NCBI GenBank assembly: GCA_017474045.1 | Contig: JAFUHX010000009.1 | Span: forward strand, 1 to 58,007 | From: Clostridia bacterium | GTDB lineage: Bacteria > Bacillota > Clostridia > Oscillospirales > Acutalibacteraceae | Direction: 5' to 3' | DNA: 58,007 nucleotides | Shown here: positions 1-7,771 of the stretch, piece by piece | Position numbering within the stretch: position 1 is the stretch's first letter | Layout: every line of letters begins with the position of its first letter | Notes under the pieces: generated by a model | The model's database searches: none | The model's input: the letters and a program-made list of their open reading frames with translations, nothing else | What the model was told of the DNA's origin: nothing | Position numbers and translations under genes: made by a program

Positions 1-1
1 C

Positions 2-121
2 AGCGGTTCATTTGGTGATGGCAGAAGTCAGTATAAGATGAATAATGCTGATACATACGAAAAAGAAATGGAAGCTATTTACAGAGAATTTGCAGAATGG
101 CTTGCTGAGTGGGAGATTTAA
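2..121 (+). CDS. 3' end of an unidentified protein
   Basis: The window opens inside a reading frame that stays open from base 2 to a TAA stop at 119-121, giving about 39 residues and no start. The tail is charged and aromatic and ends in FAEWLAEWEI. No family can be named from so short a piece. It is probably real coding sequence because the first copy of the hairpin repeat begins only 15 bp after the stop, just as the other two copies begin right behind real genes. Confidence 0.5.
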   Translation, partial: SGSFGDGRSQYKMNNADTYEKEMEAIYREFAEWLAEWEI

Positions 122-136
122 ACAGAAATAAACAAT

Positions 137-393
137 GGTTCCAAAATGAGACGTACCTCCAAAAATCCAAGTCTTCGGACTTGGATTTTTCATTTATGTC
201 CGCAGGACATAACTTCATTACGAGCGAAGCGAGTACTTCAGTTGACAGCTTGCTGTCAACTTCATTGTCCGAAAAGCGGACATAAACGAATGAAGTTGCC
301 TTATGGCAAATGAAGTGGCTTCGCCAATGAAGTGTGCCTGACGGCACAATGAAGTTGCCCTTCGGGCGAACGGATTAAACCCGCACCGATTGT
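137..393. repeat. Compound-hairpin intergenic repeat, copy 1
   Basis: This is the first of three near-identical copies (others at 3330 and 4179). It opens with a perfect terminator-like hairpin, AATCCAAGTC-TTCG-GACTTGGATT, flanked by A and T runs. Small hairpins follow (TGACAGC/GCTGTCA, TGTCCG/CGGACA, TGCC/GGCA, GGC/GCC, GTGCC/GGCAC, GCCC/GGGC), separated by ACTTCATT spacers in the left half and AATGAAGT spacers in the right half. The two spacer types are complementary, so the whole element could fold into one branched structure. Open frames inside it are antisense artefacts. Confidence 0.9.
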
Positions 394-418
394 AATTTCA
401 CATCAGGTGTGATACAAT
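390..418 (+). promoter_or_regulatory. Promoter for the GH31 gene, -35 inside repeat copy 1
   Basis: TTGTAA (390-395) and TACAAT (413-418) are separated by 17 bp. The -35 lies in the last bases of the hairpin repeat and the -10 just outside it. The gene starts 35 bp downstream behind GGAG. Confidence 0.6.
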
Positions 419-452
419 TATCCCGGAAATAAGACTTTACGGAGATGATCCA

Positions 453-2405
453 ATGGAAAATCTTGTTATAAACAATAACGAACTGTTATTAATGCGATAT
501 ACAGAGCTTATACGCATTACTCCCTGTGGCAAGAGTGCAATTCGTTTTCAATCTTTTCCTGATTGTCAAATAATTGATGAAAACTATACTCTTATGCCGC
601 AAAAGGCAGATGCGAAAATCGAGGAGTTTGAGCATTTTGTAACCCTTACTTGTGGCACATTAAAGGTTAAAATTGAAGGTAACGGAAAACTCACTTTCTT
701 TGTGAATGAAAAGAAAATCCTTGAAGAAAAACCTGAACTTACTTTTAAAAGCAACTATCGCCATTTTGATAACAAGGGTAGTGGACTTTGGTCTGCACGA
801 GTAACCTTTGAGCCAAATAAAAACGAGCATTTCTTCGGTCTTGGTCATAGTTGGGACAATGAATTTGACCTTAAAGGCTCGTCAATTGATATTCGTAATG
901 TGAATGCAAAATGCACAATCCCTTATGTGTACTCTTCATTAGGTTACGGATTTTTGTGGAACAACCCATCGACAGGGCTTTGTGAGCTTTCAAACAACCG
1001 CACACGCTGGAGTTGTGATTGTTGTAAATATATGGACTTTGTTGTTATGGCAGGTACACCTAAAGAGGTTTGCACCACACTTTCCGATTTGACAGGCTAT
1101 GCACCGGAAATGCCTGAATGGGCAACAGGCTTCTGGCAGAGCAGGCTTCGTTACGAAACGCAGGAAGAATTGCTCTCAGTGGCAAGAAAATACAAGGAAC
1201 TGGGTATGCCTCTTTCTGTAATAATAGCTGACTATTTCCATTGGACAGAGCAGGGAGATTATAAATTTGACCCTAAGTATTGGCCCGATGTAAAGGCTAT
1301 GACTGATGAGCTTCACAGTATGAACGTAAAGCTCATTGTGTCTATGTGGCCCACAATAAATGAGCACAGCGAAAACTATTGGTATATGAGAAATAACAAT
1401 ATGCTTATGCGTACTGTTCGCGGTTCTGACAGAGTTTTCGATTTCTATGGTTGGCAGGGTGAAATTGATGTTACAAATCCCGCTACCAGAGAATATGTAT
1501 GGAACAAATTAAAAGAGAACTATATAGATAATGGTGTTGATGCTCTTTGGTTTGACGAAGCTGAGCCGGAAATCCATCCTGAACATTTTGACAACCTGAT
1601 TTGGTATAAGGGCAGAGCCGATATGGTGGCACTTCTGTACCCGTATTACTACTCCAAAATGGCTTATGACGGATTTAAGTCAATCGGCAGAGATGACATA
1701 ATCACTCTTACTCGCTGTGCATATTTAGGCAGCCAGAAATTTGGTTCTCTTGTGTGGTCGGGTGATATTGAATCTACATTTGAAAGTCTCGCTTGCCAAG
1801 TTAAAGCAGGGCTTAATATGTCTATGTGCGGAATCCCTTGGTGGAATACTGATATCGGAGGTTTTTACGGTGCCGATATTACAAGCGATTACTTTAAAGA
1901 GCTTATTGTACGTTGGTTCCAATTTGGACTTTTCAGCCCTGTTATGCGACTTCACGGTTCGCGGAACCGTCATTTTGAGCCAACTCCGGGACTTAAAGAG
2001 CCAAGCGGCGATCCTAACGAAATTTGGAGCTTTGGTAAAGAGGTTTTTGAAATTCTTAAAAGCCTGATTTTCATTCGTGAAAAGCTAAGACCATACATTA
2101 AAAGTCAAATGGATATTGCCAGTGAAAAAGGCTATCCCGTAATGCGACCAATGTTCTTTGAGTACCCTGATGATGAAACTTGTTACACACTTGAAACACA
2201 GTATATGTTCGGTGATGATATCATCTTCGCACCAATCGTAGAGCAAGGACAAACAACAAAAACCGTGTATATTCCTGACGGAGAATGGATTCTCACAAAG
2301 GATAAAAAGGTTTATACAAAAGGCTCTTATGAAATAACTGCAGAGATTGACGAGTTTATAGCATTTGTAAAATCAGGCTCAGATGTTATTAAATGTTTCG
2401 AGTAA
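453..2405 (+). CDS. Glycoside hydrolase family 31 (alpha-xylosidase/alpha-glucosidase type)
   Basis: This 650-residue protein has GH31 architecture: an N-terminal beta domain (about 1-215), then a catalytic barrel starting near PEWATGFWQS. The probable nucleophile is D368 in ALWFDEAEPE and the acid/base is D438 in VWSGDIE. WWNTDIGGF (463-471) and MRLHG (498-502) are further GH31 active-site landmarks. The family is retaining and releases alpha-linked glucose or xylose; the exact substrate cannot be read from sequence, although the DEAEPE context suits xylosidase-like members. There is no signal peptide, so it should act in the cytoplasm. The start is supported by GGAG eight bases upstream. 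A GH43 gene follows after 35 bp, suggesting a joint role in plant-polysaccharide breakdown. Confidence 0.9.
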   Translation: MENLVINNNELLLMRYTELIRITPCGKSAIRFQSFPDCQIIDENYTLMPQKADAKIEEFEHFVTLTCGTLKVKIEGNGKLTFFVNEKKILEEKPELTFKSNYRHFDNKGSGLWSARVTFEPNKNEHFFGLGHSWDNEFDLKGSSIDIRNVNAKCTIPYVYSSLGYGFLWNNPSTGLCELSNNRTRWSCDCCKYMDFVVMAGTPKEVCTTLSDLTGYAPEMPEWATGFWQSRLRYETQEELLSVARKYKELGMPLSVIIADYFHWTEQGDYKFDPKYWPDVKAMTDELHSMNVKLIVSMWPTINEHSENYWYMRNNNMLMRTVRGSDRVFDFYGWQGEIDVTNPATREYVWNKLKENYIDNGVDALWFDEAEPEIHPEHFDNLIWYKGRADMVALLYPYYYSKMAYDGFKSIGRDDIITLTRCAYLGSQKFGSLVWSGDIESTFESLACQVKAGLNMSMCGIPWWNTDIGGFYGADITSDYFKELIVRWFQFGLFSPVMRLHGSRNRHFEPTPGLKEPSGDPNEIWSFGKEVFEILKSLIFIREKLRPYIKSQMDIASEKGYPVMRPMFFEYPDDETCYTLETQYMFGDDIIFAPIVEQGQTTKTVYIPDGEWILTKDKKVYTKGSYEITAEIDEFIAFVKSGSDVIKCFE

Positions 2406-2440
2406 AATAATGCAAATTTATATTTACTGAGGTGGTTATT

Positions 2441-3337
2441 ATGGTTAAAGAATTTTCAAAATATCTTTTCTGCTATTTTGTTGGCAATCGTCCTCATGAA
2501 GAGCGCGTTCATTTTGCTATTTCAAAGGACGGATACAACTTTACTGCAGTTAATGAAAATAAGCCCATAATAATTCAGACTAAAGGCAAAAAATGTTGCC
2601 GGGATCCTTTTATCTTTCGTGATAACGATGGCGTTTTTCATATAATCGCAACAGATATGAAAAGTGAAGAGGGTTGGGCAAACAATAACTCAATGGTTAT
2701 GTGGGACAGTGTTGACCTTGTACATTGGACAAACGAAAGAATAATTGATTTTTCAAACTTTGAAGAAACAAAAAATGCTGATAGAGTTTGGGCACCACAA
2801 GTCATATTTGATAAATTTAAAAATGAATATATGATTTATTGGACTCACAATAACGCTGATGATGACCTTGATACGATCATTTGGTATGCATACACAAAAG
2901 ATTTTCACACCTTTATTACTCCGCCGCAAGTGCTTTTTAAGCCAAAAAGCGGAATGTGTGCCATTGATGCCGACATAATAGAGCATAACGGAAAATATTA
3001 TCTATATGAGGCTGACGGCGAAAAAGAAGCAATTTGCTATTGCGTGGCAGAAAGACCTGATGGTCCGTATTATGAACCTGATTCCAACAAGGTTTCGGTT
3101 GCTGATACCGCATTGGAGGGCAACTGTATATACCGAATACTTGGTACAGATAAGTTTGTTATGATTGCTGATCAATTCCGAAAGGGTGGATATTTTATGC
3201 AGGAAACAACGGATTTGATGAAATTCAGTAAAGTCGATGAAAGCAGGTTTTCTCTTAATCATCTGAATCCTCGCCACGGCTCAGTTCTTTATATTACCGA
3301 ACAGGAGTATGAGCTTTTGGTAAATTTACGGTTCTAA
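2441..3337 (+). CDS. Glycoside hydrolase family 43-like protein
   Basis: This 298-residue protein resembles the single-domain five-bladed propellers of GH43 (arabinofuranosidase/xylosidase type). Visible landmarks are RDPFIF (D55), VWAPQVIFD (117-124), AIDADII (D176/D178) and EGNCIYR (E226), candidates for the family's Asp-Asp-Glu catalytic set. No signal peptide is present, so it is probably cytoplasmic. The ATG at 2441 is preferred over an in-frame GTG at 2432 because that GTG forms part of the AGGTGG ribosome site. It follows the GH31 gene and probably shares its transcript. Its TAA stop lies in the first bases of hairpin-repeat copy 2, so the repeat inserted exactly at the gene end. Substrate is unknown. 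Confidence 0.8.
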   Translation: MVKEFSKYLFCYFVGNRPHEERVHFAISKDGYNFTAVNENKPIIIQTKGKKCCRDPFIFRDNDGVFHIIATDMKSEEGWANNNSMVMWDSVDLVHWTNERIIDFSNFEETKNADRVWAPQVIFDKFKNEYMIYWTHNNADDDLDTIIWYAYTKDFHTFITPPQVLFKPKSGMCAIDADIIEHNGKYYLYEADGEKEAICYCVAERPDGPYYEPDSNKVSVADTALEGNCIYRILGTDKFVMIADQFRKGGYFMQETTDLMKFSKVDESRFSLNHLNPRHGSVLYITEQEYELLVNLRF

Positions 3338-3587
3338 AATGAGACGTACTGCCAAAAATCCAAGTCTTCGGACTTGGATTTTTCATTTATGTCCGCAGGA
3401 CATAACTTCATTACGAGCGAAGCGAGTACTTCATTTGACAGCGTGCTGTCAACTTCATTATCTGAAAAGCGGACACAAACGAATGAAGTTGCCTTGTGGC
3501 AAATGAAGTGGCTTCGCCAATGAAGTGTGCCTGAGGGCACAATGAAGTTGCCCTTCGGGCAAACGGATTAAACCCGCACCCGATTGT
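3330..3587. repeat. Compound-hairpin intergenic repeat, copy 2
   Basis: Second copy, about 90% or more identical by eye to copy 1, with the same order of hairpins. Differences fall mostly in loops (for example TGCC-TTGT-GGCA against TGCC-TTAT-GGCA). The left end overlaps the GH43 stop codon and supplies that gene's terminator hairpin. Confidence 0.9.
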
Positions 3588-3590
3588 TTA

Positions 3591-3619
3591 TTGACAAAGC
3601 TTTTCGTAAATGATAGTAT
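3591..3619 (+). promoter_or_regulatory. Promoter for the SF0329-like gene
   Basis: TTGACA (3591-3596), a 17-bp spacer and TAGTAT (3614-3619) lie immediately beyond repeat copy 2. A GGTGG-type ribosome site and the ATG at 3658 follow. Confidence 0.6.
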
Positions 3620-3657
3620 GAGCTTGATAAAAGCTTATATGGAAAGGTGGTTAGCTT

Positions 3658-4170
3658 ATGGGATATGAAGGTTCTTGGAGTGGGATGCGGAAATACCTTG
3701 AAAAAGAAATGCTTGCAGATTGCCTCAAAGGCAGAGTCAGATATGGCTGTACTACTTATGTAGGAATGGACGGATGCAAAATTTTTGAGGTTTGTATTGA
3801 TGATAAACAAGTAAAGCGTTTTTCTTGGGAAACTGTAAATAATTATTTTATTGAAAAGGGATATAAATCAATCGAGAAGCCATTTGGTAATATTGAGTAT
3901 TGGGATGAATTCTGGCCTTTGTTAGACAAATATCCTTTAAATGAGAGAACGGAATATAAAGATAGTGAATTTGCTGATGCGTTAGCTGAATATCGCAATC
4001 AGGATATAAAAAGCAGTGTTGAGTCTGATAATCCCATAGTAAGAATGTTTGCAATACTTGACCGCCGTGTAGGTAAGCGTACACTTGAAAAACTGAAATA
4101 TACTTTAGATGAACAACCCGAGTGGTTAAAGCAGTTTTATTGTTTGAGAATTGAAGCCGAAAATTTGTAA
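3658..4170 (+). CDS. Uncharacterised protein, SF0329-like family
   Basis: The 170-residue soluble protein has no signal peptide or membrane segment. Its C-terminal part, NPIVRMFAILDRRVGKRTLEKL, recalls the uncharacterised family named after Shigella SF0329, and an N-terminal stretch of the type LKGRVRYGCTTY fits it too. No catalytic motif is evident and no function is claimed. The ATG is preceded by AAAGGTGG at good distance. The gene stands alone between two hairpin repeats with its own promoter, so it is a single-gene transcription unit. The family assignment is from memory of the conserved motif and is moderately secure. Confidence 0.7.
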   Translation: MGYEGSWSGMRKYLEKEMLADCLKGRVRYGCTTYVGMDGCKIFEVCIDDKQVKRFSWETVNNYFIEKGYKSIEKPFGNIEYWDEFWPLLDKYPLNERTEYKDSEFADALAEYRNQDIKSSVESDNPIVRMFAILDRRVGKRTLEKLKYTLDEQPEWLKQFYCLRIEAENL

Positions 4171-4178
4171 ATTTATGC

Positions 4179-4432
4179 GGTTCAAAATGAGACGTACCTC
4201 CAAAAATCCAAGTCTTAGGACTTGGATTTTTCATTTATGTCCGCAGGACATAACTTCATTACGAGCGAAGCGAGTACTTCATTTGACAGTTCGCTGTCAA
4301 CTTCATTGTCCTAAAAGCGGACACAAACGAATGAAGTTGCCTTGCGGCAAATGAAGTGGCTTCGCCAATGAAGTGTGCCTGACGACACAATGAAGTTGTC
4401 CTTCGGGCAAACTTTCACCCGCACCCGATTGT
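4179..4432. repeat. Compound-hairpin intergenic repeat, copy 3
   Basis: Third copy, with the most loop changes. The terminator loop is TTAG instead of TTCG, and the TGACAG stem now closes on TTCG. Stems are mostly preserved while loops vary, which hints at selection on structure. It begins 9 bp after the preceding stop. Confidence 0.9.
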
Positions 4433-4457
4433 AATTTCGCATTATATGTGATATAAT
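4429..4457 (+). promoter_or_regulatory. Promoter for the DUF3842 gene, -35 inside repeat copy 3
   Basis: TTGTAA (4429-4434), a 17-bp spacer and TATAAT (4452-4457). The layout matches the promoter at repeat copy 1, with the -35 supplied by the repeat end. Confidence 0.65.
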
Positions 4458-4495
4458 CAACCGAACAAATTTATAATGCCAAGAGAGGATTTTAT

Positions 4496-4912
4496 ATGAA
4501 CATACTCATAATTGACGGACAGGGCGGTCAGCTGGGAAGTCAGATTGTTAAAGCAGCTATCAAGCGCTGGCCTGATATAGATTTAACCGCTGTGGGAACA
4601 AACTCGGCGGCAACAACCGCAATGGTAAAGGCAGGAGCAAAAAAAGCGGCAACAGGTGAAAATCCGGTTGTTGTTGCCTGCCGGAAGGCTGATGTTATTA
4701 TCGGGCCTATCGGCGTTGTAATTGCAGATTCTTTATATGGCGAAATAACGCCTGTGATGGCTGTTGCCGTTGGACAGAGCAATGCCTCAAAAATTCTGAT
4801 TCCGGTAAATAAATGCGAAAATCTTGTTGCAGGAGTATCAAATCTGACAGTGTCGGCTCTTATTGAAGATGCACTTTCAAAGCTTCAGACAATTATTGAC
4901 AGAAAAGCTTGA
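4496..4912 (+). CDS. DUF3842 family protein
   Basis: This 138-residue protein matches the small DUF3842 family of Clostridia. It begins MNILIIDGQGGQLGSQIVKA, a glycine-rich turn after the first beta strand that resembles a Rossmann-type nucleotide-binding loop. It continues with alternating hydrophobic strands and helices and the conserved GPIGVV and PVNKC segments. The biochemical role of the family is unknown to me. A ribosome site AGAGAGGA precedes the ATG. An ECF transporter S-component gene follows, but that gene has its own promoter overlapping the 3' end of this one, so co-transcription is uncertain. Confidence 0.8.
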   Translation: MNILIIDGQGGQLGSQIVKAAIKRWPDIDLTAVGTNSAATTAMVKAGAKKAATGENPVVVACRKADVIIGPIGVVIADSLYGEITPVMAVAVGQSNASKILIPVNKCENLVAGVSNLTVSALIEDALSKLQTIIDRKA

Positions 4913-4937
4913 ATTTCAAGAAGATAAGTGATATAAT
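4909..4937 (+). promoter_or_regulatory. Promoter for the ECF S-component gene
   Basis: TTGAAT (4909-4914), a 17-bp spacer and TATAAT (4932-4937). The -35 overlaps the stop codon of the DUF3842 gene. Transcription would start near 4944, leaving a leader of about 135 nt. Confidence 0.65.
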
Positions 4938-4943
4938 ACCTGC

Positions 4944-5080
4944 AGTTATTCAGAAGAATAGCTTGAGAACAGAAGTTCTTTTTCTTTAAAAATTTTAAGT
5001 GTATGCGATACTATGAAGGTGTTGTTTTCCCTGAAGGGATGACTGCACCTTTTTTTAGCTTAAAAAAGAAAGGACTTATC
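4944..5080 (+). promoter_or_regulatory. Structured 5' leader with terminator-like hairpin
   Basis: The leader between promoter and ATG contains GAGAAC/GTTCTT followed by a T-rich run, a small GTAT/ATAC hairpin, and AAGGTG...CACCTT enclosing CCCT-GA-AGGG and followed by seven T residues. The last is a convincing intrinsic terminator placed before the gene, which is the layout of an attenuator or riboswitch. I could not match it to a named riboswitch class. Confidence 0.5.
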
Positions 5081-5620
5081 ATGAAAAAACAAAACACAAC
5101 TCTTAATCTTGCTTTGGCAGCAATGTTTCTTGCTCTGGCTTTTGTATTGCCCTTTTTAACCGGTCAGATTCCCCAAATCGGCTCAATGCTGTGTCCTATG
5201 CATATTCCCGTAATTCTTTGCGGATATATCTGCGGCGCACCTTATGGGTTGGTTGTGGGAATTGTTGCGCCATTGCTTCGTTCTCTCACGCTGGGAATGC
5301 CGCCTTTGTTTCCGACTGCTTTTGCTATGGCGTTTGAACTTGCAACCTATGGGTTTATGTCGGGCGTTCTGTACCGAGTGCTACCAAAAAAGAAAATTAA
5401 CATCTGTGTTTCTCTTGTTTTGTCAATGATTGCAGGAAGACTTGTCTGGGGCGTTGTTCAGTTTTTTTGCATGGGACTTGATTCAACAAAATTCAACCTT
5501 TCAGCCTTTTGGACGGGAGCAGTTGTTAACGCTCTTCCCGGAATTGCAATTCAGTTGATTTTTATTCCGATAATAATTGCTTCTTTTGAAAAAATTAAAG
5601 CTGTTAAAAGTCTTTCCTGA
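5081..5620 (+). CDS. ECF transporter S component (substrate-binding membrane subunit)
   Basis: The 179-residue hydrophobic protein has about six membrane spans and the small size typical of ECF S components, which bind a vitamin or other micronutrient and work with a shared EcfA-EcfT energy module encoded elsewhere. The N-terminal ALAAMFLALAFVLPF and the central HIPVILCGYICGAPYGLVVG are typical of the family. The ATG at 5081 is chosen over an upstream in-frame start because it has GAAAGGA at good distance and the upstream codons lie inside the leader hairpin. The substrate cannot be assigned from sequence. A terminator-bearing leader suggests control by ligand or by translation. Confidence 0.8.
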   Translation: MKKQNTTLNLALAAMFLALAFVLPFLTGQIPQIGSMLCPMHIPVILCGYICGAPYGLVVGIVAPLLRSLTLGMPPLFPTAFAMAFELATYGFMSGVLYRVLPKKKINICVSLVLSMIAGRLVWGVVQFFCMGLDSTKFNLSAFWTGAVVNALPGIAIQLIFIPIIIASFEKIKAVKSLS

Positions 5621-5630
5621 TTATAACCAT

Positions 5631-5667
5631 AAAAAAATTGCCGGGGTTTTCAGCCTCGGCAATTTTT
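5631..5667. terminator. Bidirectional intrinsic terminator
   Basis: AAAAAATTGCCG...CGGCAATTTTT hairpin between two convergent genes (ECF S component and the membrane protein on the minus strand). A and T runs on both sides allow function in both directions. Confidence 0.85.
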
Positions 5668-5673
5668 AAATTA

Positions 5674-6525
5674 TCATTCAGCTTTTTTTGCTGAAGCAAG
5701 CTGTTGATTTGTTGTTCTCTGATCAACCCAGAAAACAACAATCAGCTCAACAAGTGCACCAAGCATATGCCAGGTTGAGTGACCCTGGAAGTTTCCGAGA
5801 GCGAAGTTTGCAATTTCGTTGTCGCCCCAGAGAGCAGTAATAATTGCGGCAACAAGCATTGTTCCAACGGCAAGAATAAGAAGAGCGCGCTCATTGACTT
5901 TCATCTTTTTAAAGTTATCAATAAGAAGATAAAGAATGGGAAGAACTGTAATTACGCAGCCAAGCTCTGCAAAAGACATTCCTTTTGATTTTCCGTCCAT
6001 GGCGGGACCGTTGAGACTGAAAAAGCCTTCGGGGCTGAAGAAATAGAGAGGACGGTTATGAGCAACAAAGACCTCGTATGAAAGAACGCCGAGAACAATA
6101 AGAGCAATTACGGAAACAGCAATCAGAAAGCCGTTTCGCTTCTTTTTCGATTCCGGCGTTTGATAAAATTCCATTGCAAAGCTGCAAACACCACACCAGG
6201 CAACAAGCTCAGTTAACGACATGTCAATAAAGCTCATAAAAAGCTTGGTTGTGAAAACACCGGGAAGAAATTCGCCATAGTCGGCTGTATGCATACCTAC
6301 TGAGGTAACTGACATAATCATATACAGCGCGAGAAAAGCATACCAATAAAACTTTTTGTTCTTCTTGATGAGAAGAATGATGATTCCGATAATTCCTGCA
6401 TAGGTATATGCCCAGTTGGTTTGAACATCGGCATATTGCGCAGCAAATTCAGCAAGAGACAGATCTCCTGAACCAAAGGGGAAAACATCTTTGAAAGAAA
6501 TCCAGTCAATAAAGTTGAAATTCAT
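5674..6525 (-). CDS. Multi-pass membrane protein, candidate CREST (ceramidase-like) hydrolase
   Basis: The 283-residue protein has about seven hydrophobic spans. It carries the pattern that defines the CREST superfamily (alkaline ceramidases, PAQR receptors, Per1, TMEM8): S75-x3-H79 in SVTSVGMH, an aspartate at D101 opening the next span, and H249-x3-H253 in HSTWH in the last span. In that superfamily these residues bind zinc and catalyse amide or ester hydrolysis in lipids. The sequence shows the pattern. The family call and any lipid substrate are inference. The start has AGGAGTG upstream, and a minus-strand promoter lies at 6570-6597. It is a single-gene unit closed by the terminator at 5631. 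Confidence 0.6.
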   Translation of the reverse strand: MNFNFIDWISFKDVFPFGSGDLSLAEFAAQYADVQTNWAYTYAGIIGIIILLIKKNKKFYWYAFLALYMIMSVTSVGMHTADYGEFLPGVFTTKLFMSFIDMSLTELVAWCGVCSFAMEFYQTPESKKKRNGFLIAVSVIALIVLGVLSYEVFVAHNRPLYFFSPEGFFSLNGPAMDGKSKGMSFAELGCVITVLPILYLLIDNFKKMKVNERALLILAVGTMLVAAIITALWGDNEIANFALGNFQGHSTWHMLGALVELIVVFWVDQRTTNQQLASAKKAE

Positions 6526-6569
6526 TAAAACAACACTCCTTCAATACATTTTGTCTTTCCGACAATTTC

Positions 6570-6597
6570 ATTATATATAAAGAAGGTTATTTGTCAA
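6570..6597 (-). promoter_or_regulatory. Promoter for the CREST-like gene
   Basis: On the minus strand TTGACA (6597-6592), a 16-bp spacer and TATAAT (6575-6570). The leader holds a small TTGTC/GACAA hairpin before the ribosome site. Confidence 0.6.
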
Positions 6598-6663
6598 GCA
6601 AATTCTAATATCGAAATTAGAAGTATATAAAGTTTAGCGCAAGCTGTTTGTGTCTGTATTTTT

Positions 6664-7695
6664 TCAGCTATTTCTTCCGTATTCTGTCAGCGACTTGAAA
6701 ACATAGCCTTCTTCTCGGGCAATGTCAATAATTTCTCCAAGTGCCTGGGCGTTATCCTGAGATACGCTGTGTAAGAGAATAACTGCACCGTCATGAAGTC
6801 TTTCGGTAACGGTTTTCACGGCGTAGTCCTTTCCCTGAATGTTATCGACATTCCAGTCGTTATAGGCGACTGACCAGAAAACACTCATATATCCGAGAGA
6901 AGAAACCAGCTCAAGTGCGCTTTCTGTGTATTCTCCGGCAGGAAAGCGAAAATATTTGGCGCAGTAGCCGAAGTTTTCTCTGAGATAGTTTTCTGTTTCT
7001 TCAATTTCTTTCATCATTTTTGTTCTGGAAATATCGGCGAAAGAAGGGTGGGTGGTTGAGTGGTTGCCCACAATATGCCCCTCTTCAATCATTCTGTTTA
7101 TAAGAGTGCCTTGCTTTTTAATGTGGTCGAGAGTGCAGAAAAAAGCGGCAGTGACCTTTTTTTCTTTCAGAACATCAAGAACGGTGGAAGTCAGATTATT
7201 ATATTCCCAGCCGCAGTCAAAGGTTAAATATAAAACCTTTTCTTCTGAGACTCTGTCAAGCGTCAGCGCACCGTATTTGTCAAAGGTATCTTGAAAGGCA
7301 ACAACGGTGTGGTGTGCTTTTCCGTCGCTTGCAGGTCCATGAGAATGTGAGATTTTTTTTGAAGACAGCGAAGAGCTTTCTTCAGCGGAATAAGAAACCT
7401 TTTCCAAGGGTTCTCTTCCGTTTTCAAAAGAGCTGTTTTTTTCGCCCATAATAACAGAAGGCTCATTTTTAAAGGGAAGAAGAAAATCTTCAACTTCAAT
7501 TTCCGTCGGGCTTTCTGCGGGAATAATTGTGGGGTCAGTTTCAAAAAGGCTTTCCTGTTCGCTTGTTTCTTCTTCAGAAGTGGTTGAAAAAAGGTTTTCG
7601 TTTGTTTCTTTTTCGGGTGCTTTTTCGTCTTTTGAGCATGAGCAAAGACTAAAAACAACAATTAAACATATAATAAAATATAGCGTTTTTTTCAT
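6664..7695 (-). CDS. pdaA: PdaA-like polysaccharide deacetylase, probable lipoprotein
   Basis: This 343-residue exported protein starts with a hydrophobic signal ending LCSC, a probable lipobox with C20 as the lipidated residue. An acidic Glu/Ser/Thr-rich linker of about 100 residues follows, then a NodB-type deacetylase domain. Motifs are LTFDCGWE (D160), the metal-binding HSTTHPSF (H212, H216), and a C-terminal AVILLHSVSQDNA segment. The Cys-containing TFDCG motif and the SVAYNDWNVD segment match PdaA, the N-acetylmuramic acid deacetylase that starts muramic delta-lactam formation in spore cortex. Action on peptidoglycan is well supported; a sporulation role is inferred from the family. The long linker probably spans from membrane to wall. 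Confidence 0.8.
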   Translation of the reverse strand: MKKTLYFIICLIVVFSLCSCSKDEKAPEKETNENLFSTTSEEETSEQESLFETDPTIIPAESPTEIEVEDFLLPFKNEPSVIMGEKNSSFENGREPLEKVSYSAEESSSLSSKKISHSHGPASDGKAHHTVVAFQDTFDKYGALTLDRVSEEKVLYLTFDCGWEYNNLTSTVLDVLKEKKVTAAFFCTLDHIKKQGTLINRMIEEGHIVGNHSTTHPSFADISRTKMMKEIEETENYLRENFGYCAKYFRFPAGEYTESALELVSSLGYMSVFWSVAYNDWNVDNIQGKDYAVKTVTERLHDGAVILLHSVSQDNAQALGEIIDIAREEGYVFKSLTEYGRNS

Positions 7696-7724
7696 TTTAA
7701 AAATCTCCTTAAATTTTATGTATG

Positions 7725-7757
7725 GGACTGCAAAACTGTTTTACAGTCCCTTCTTTA
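7725..7757. terminator. Hairpin terminator downstream of the small 7772 gene
   Basis: GGGACTG...CAGTCCC hairpin followed by a T-rich stretch on the plus strand. It lies between the start of pdaA and the stop of the small protein gene at 7772, so on the minus strand it separates the two. Confidence 0.55.
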
Positions 7758-7771
7758 AGCGGAGAAATGCT

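Noticed and set aside
8-347. Minus-strand open frames in the first hairpin repeat (also in the copies at 3334 and 3848)
   Set aside because: They are antisense readings of the repeat, recur with each copy, lack ribosome sites and are interrupted by hairpins.
137-393. Possible CRISPR array because of evenly spaced short repeats
   Set aside because: The AATGAAGT spacers are only 8 bp and what lies between them are palindromic stems of 9-16 bp conserved between copies, not unique spacers.
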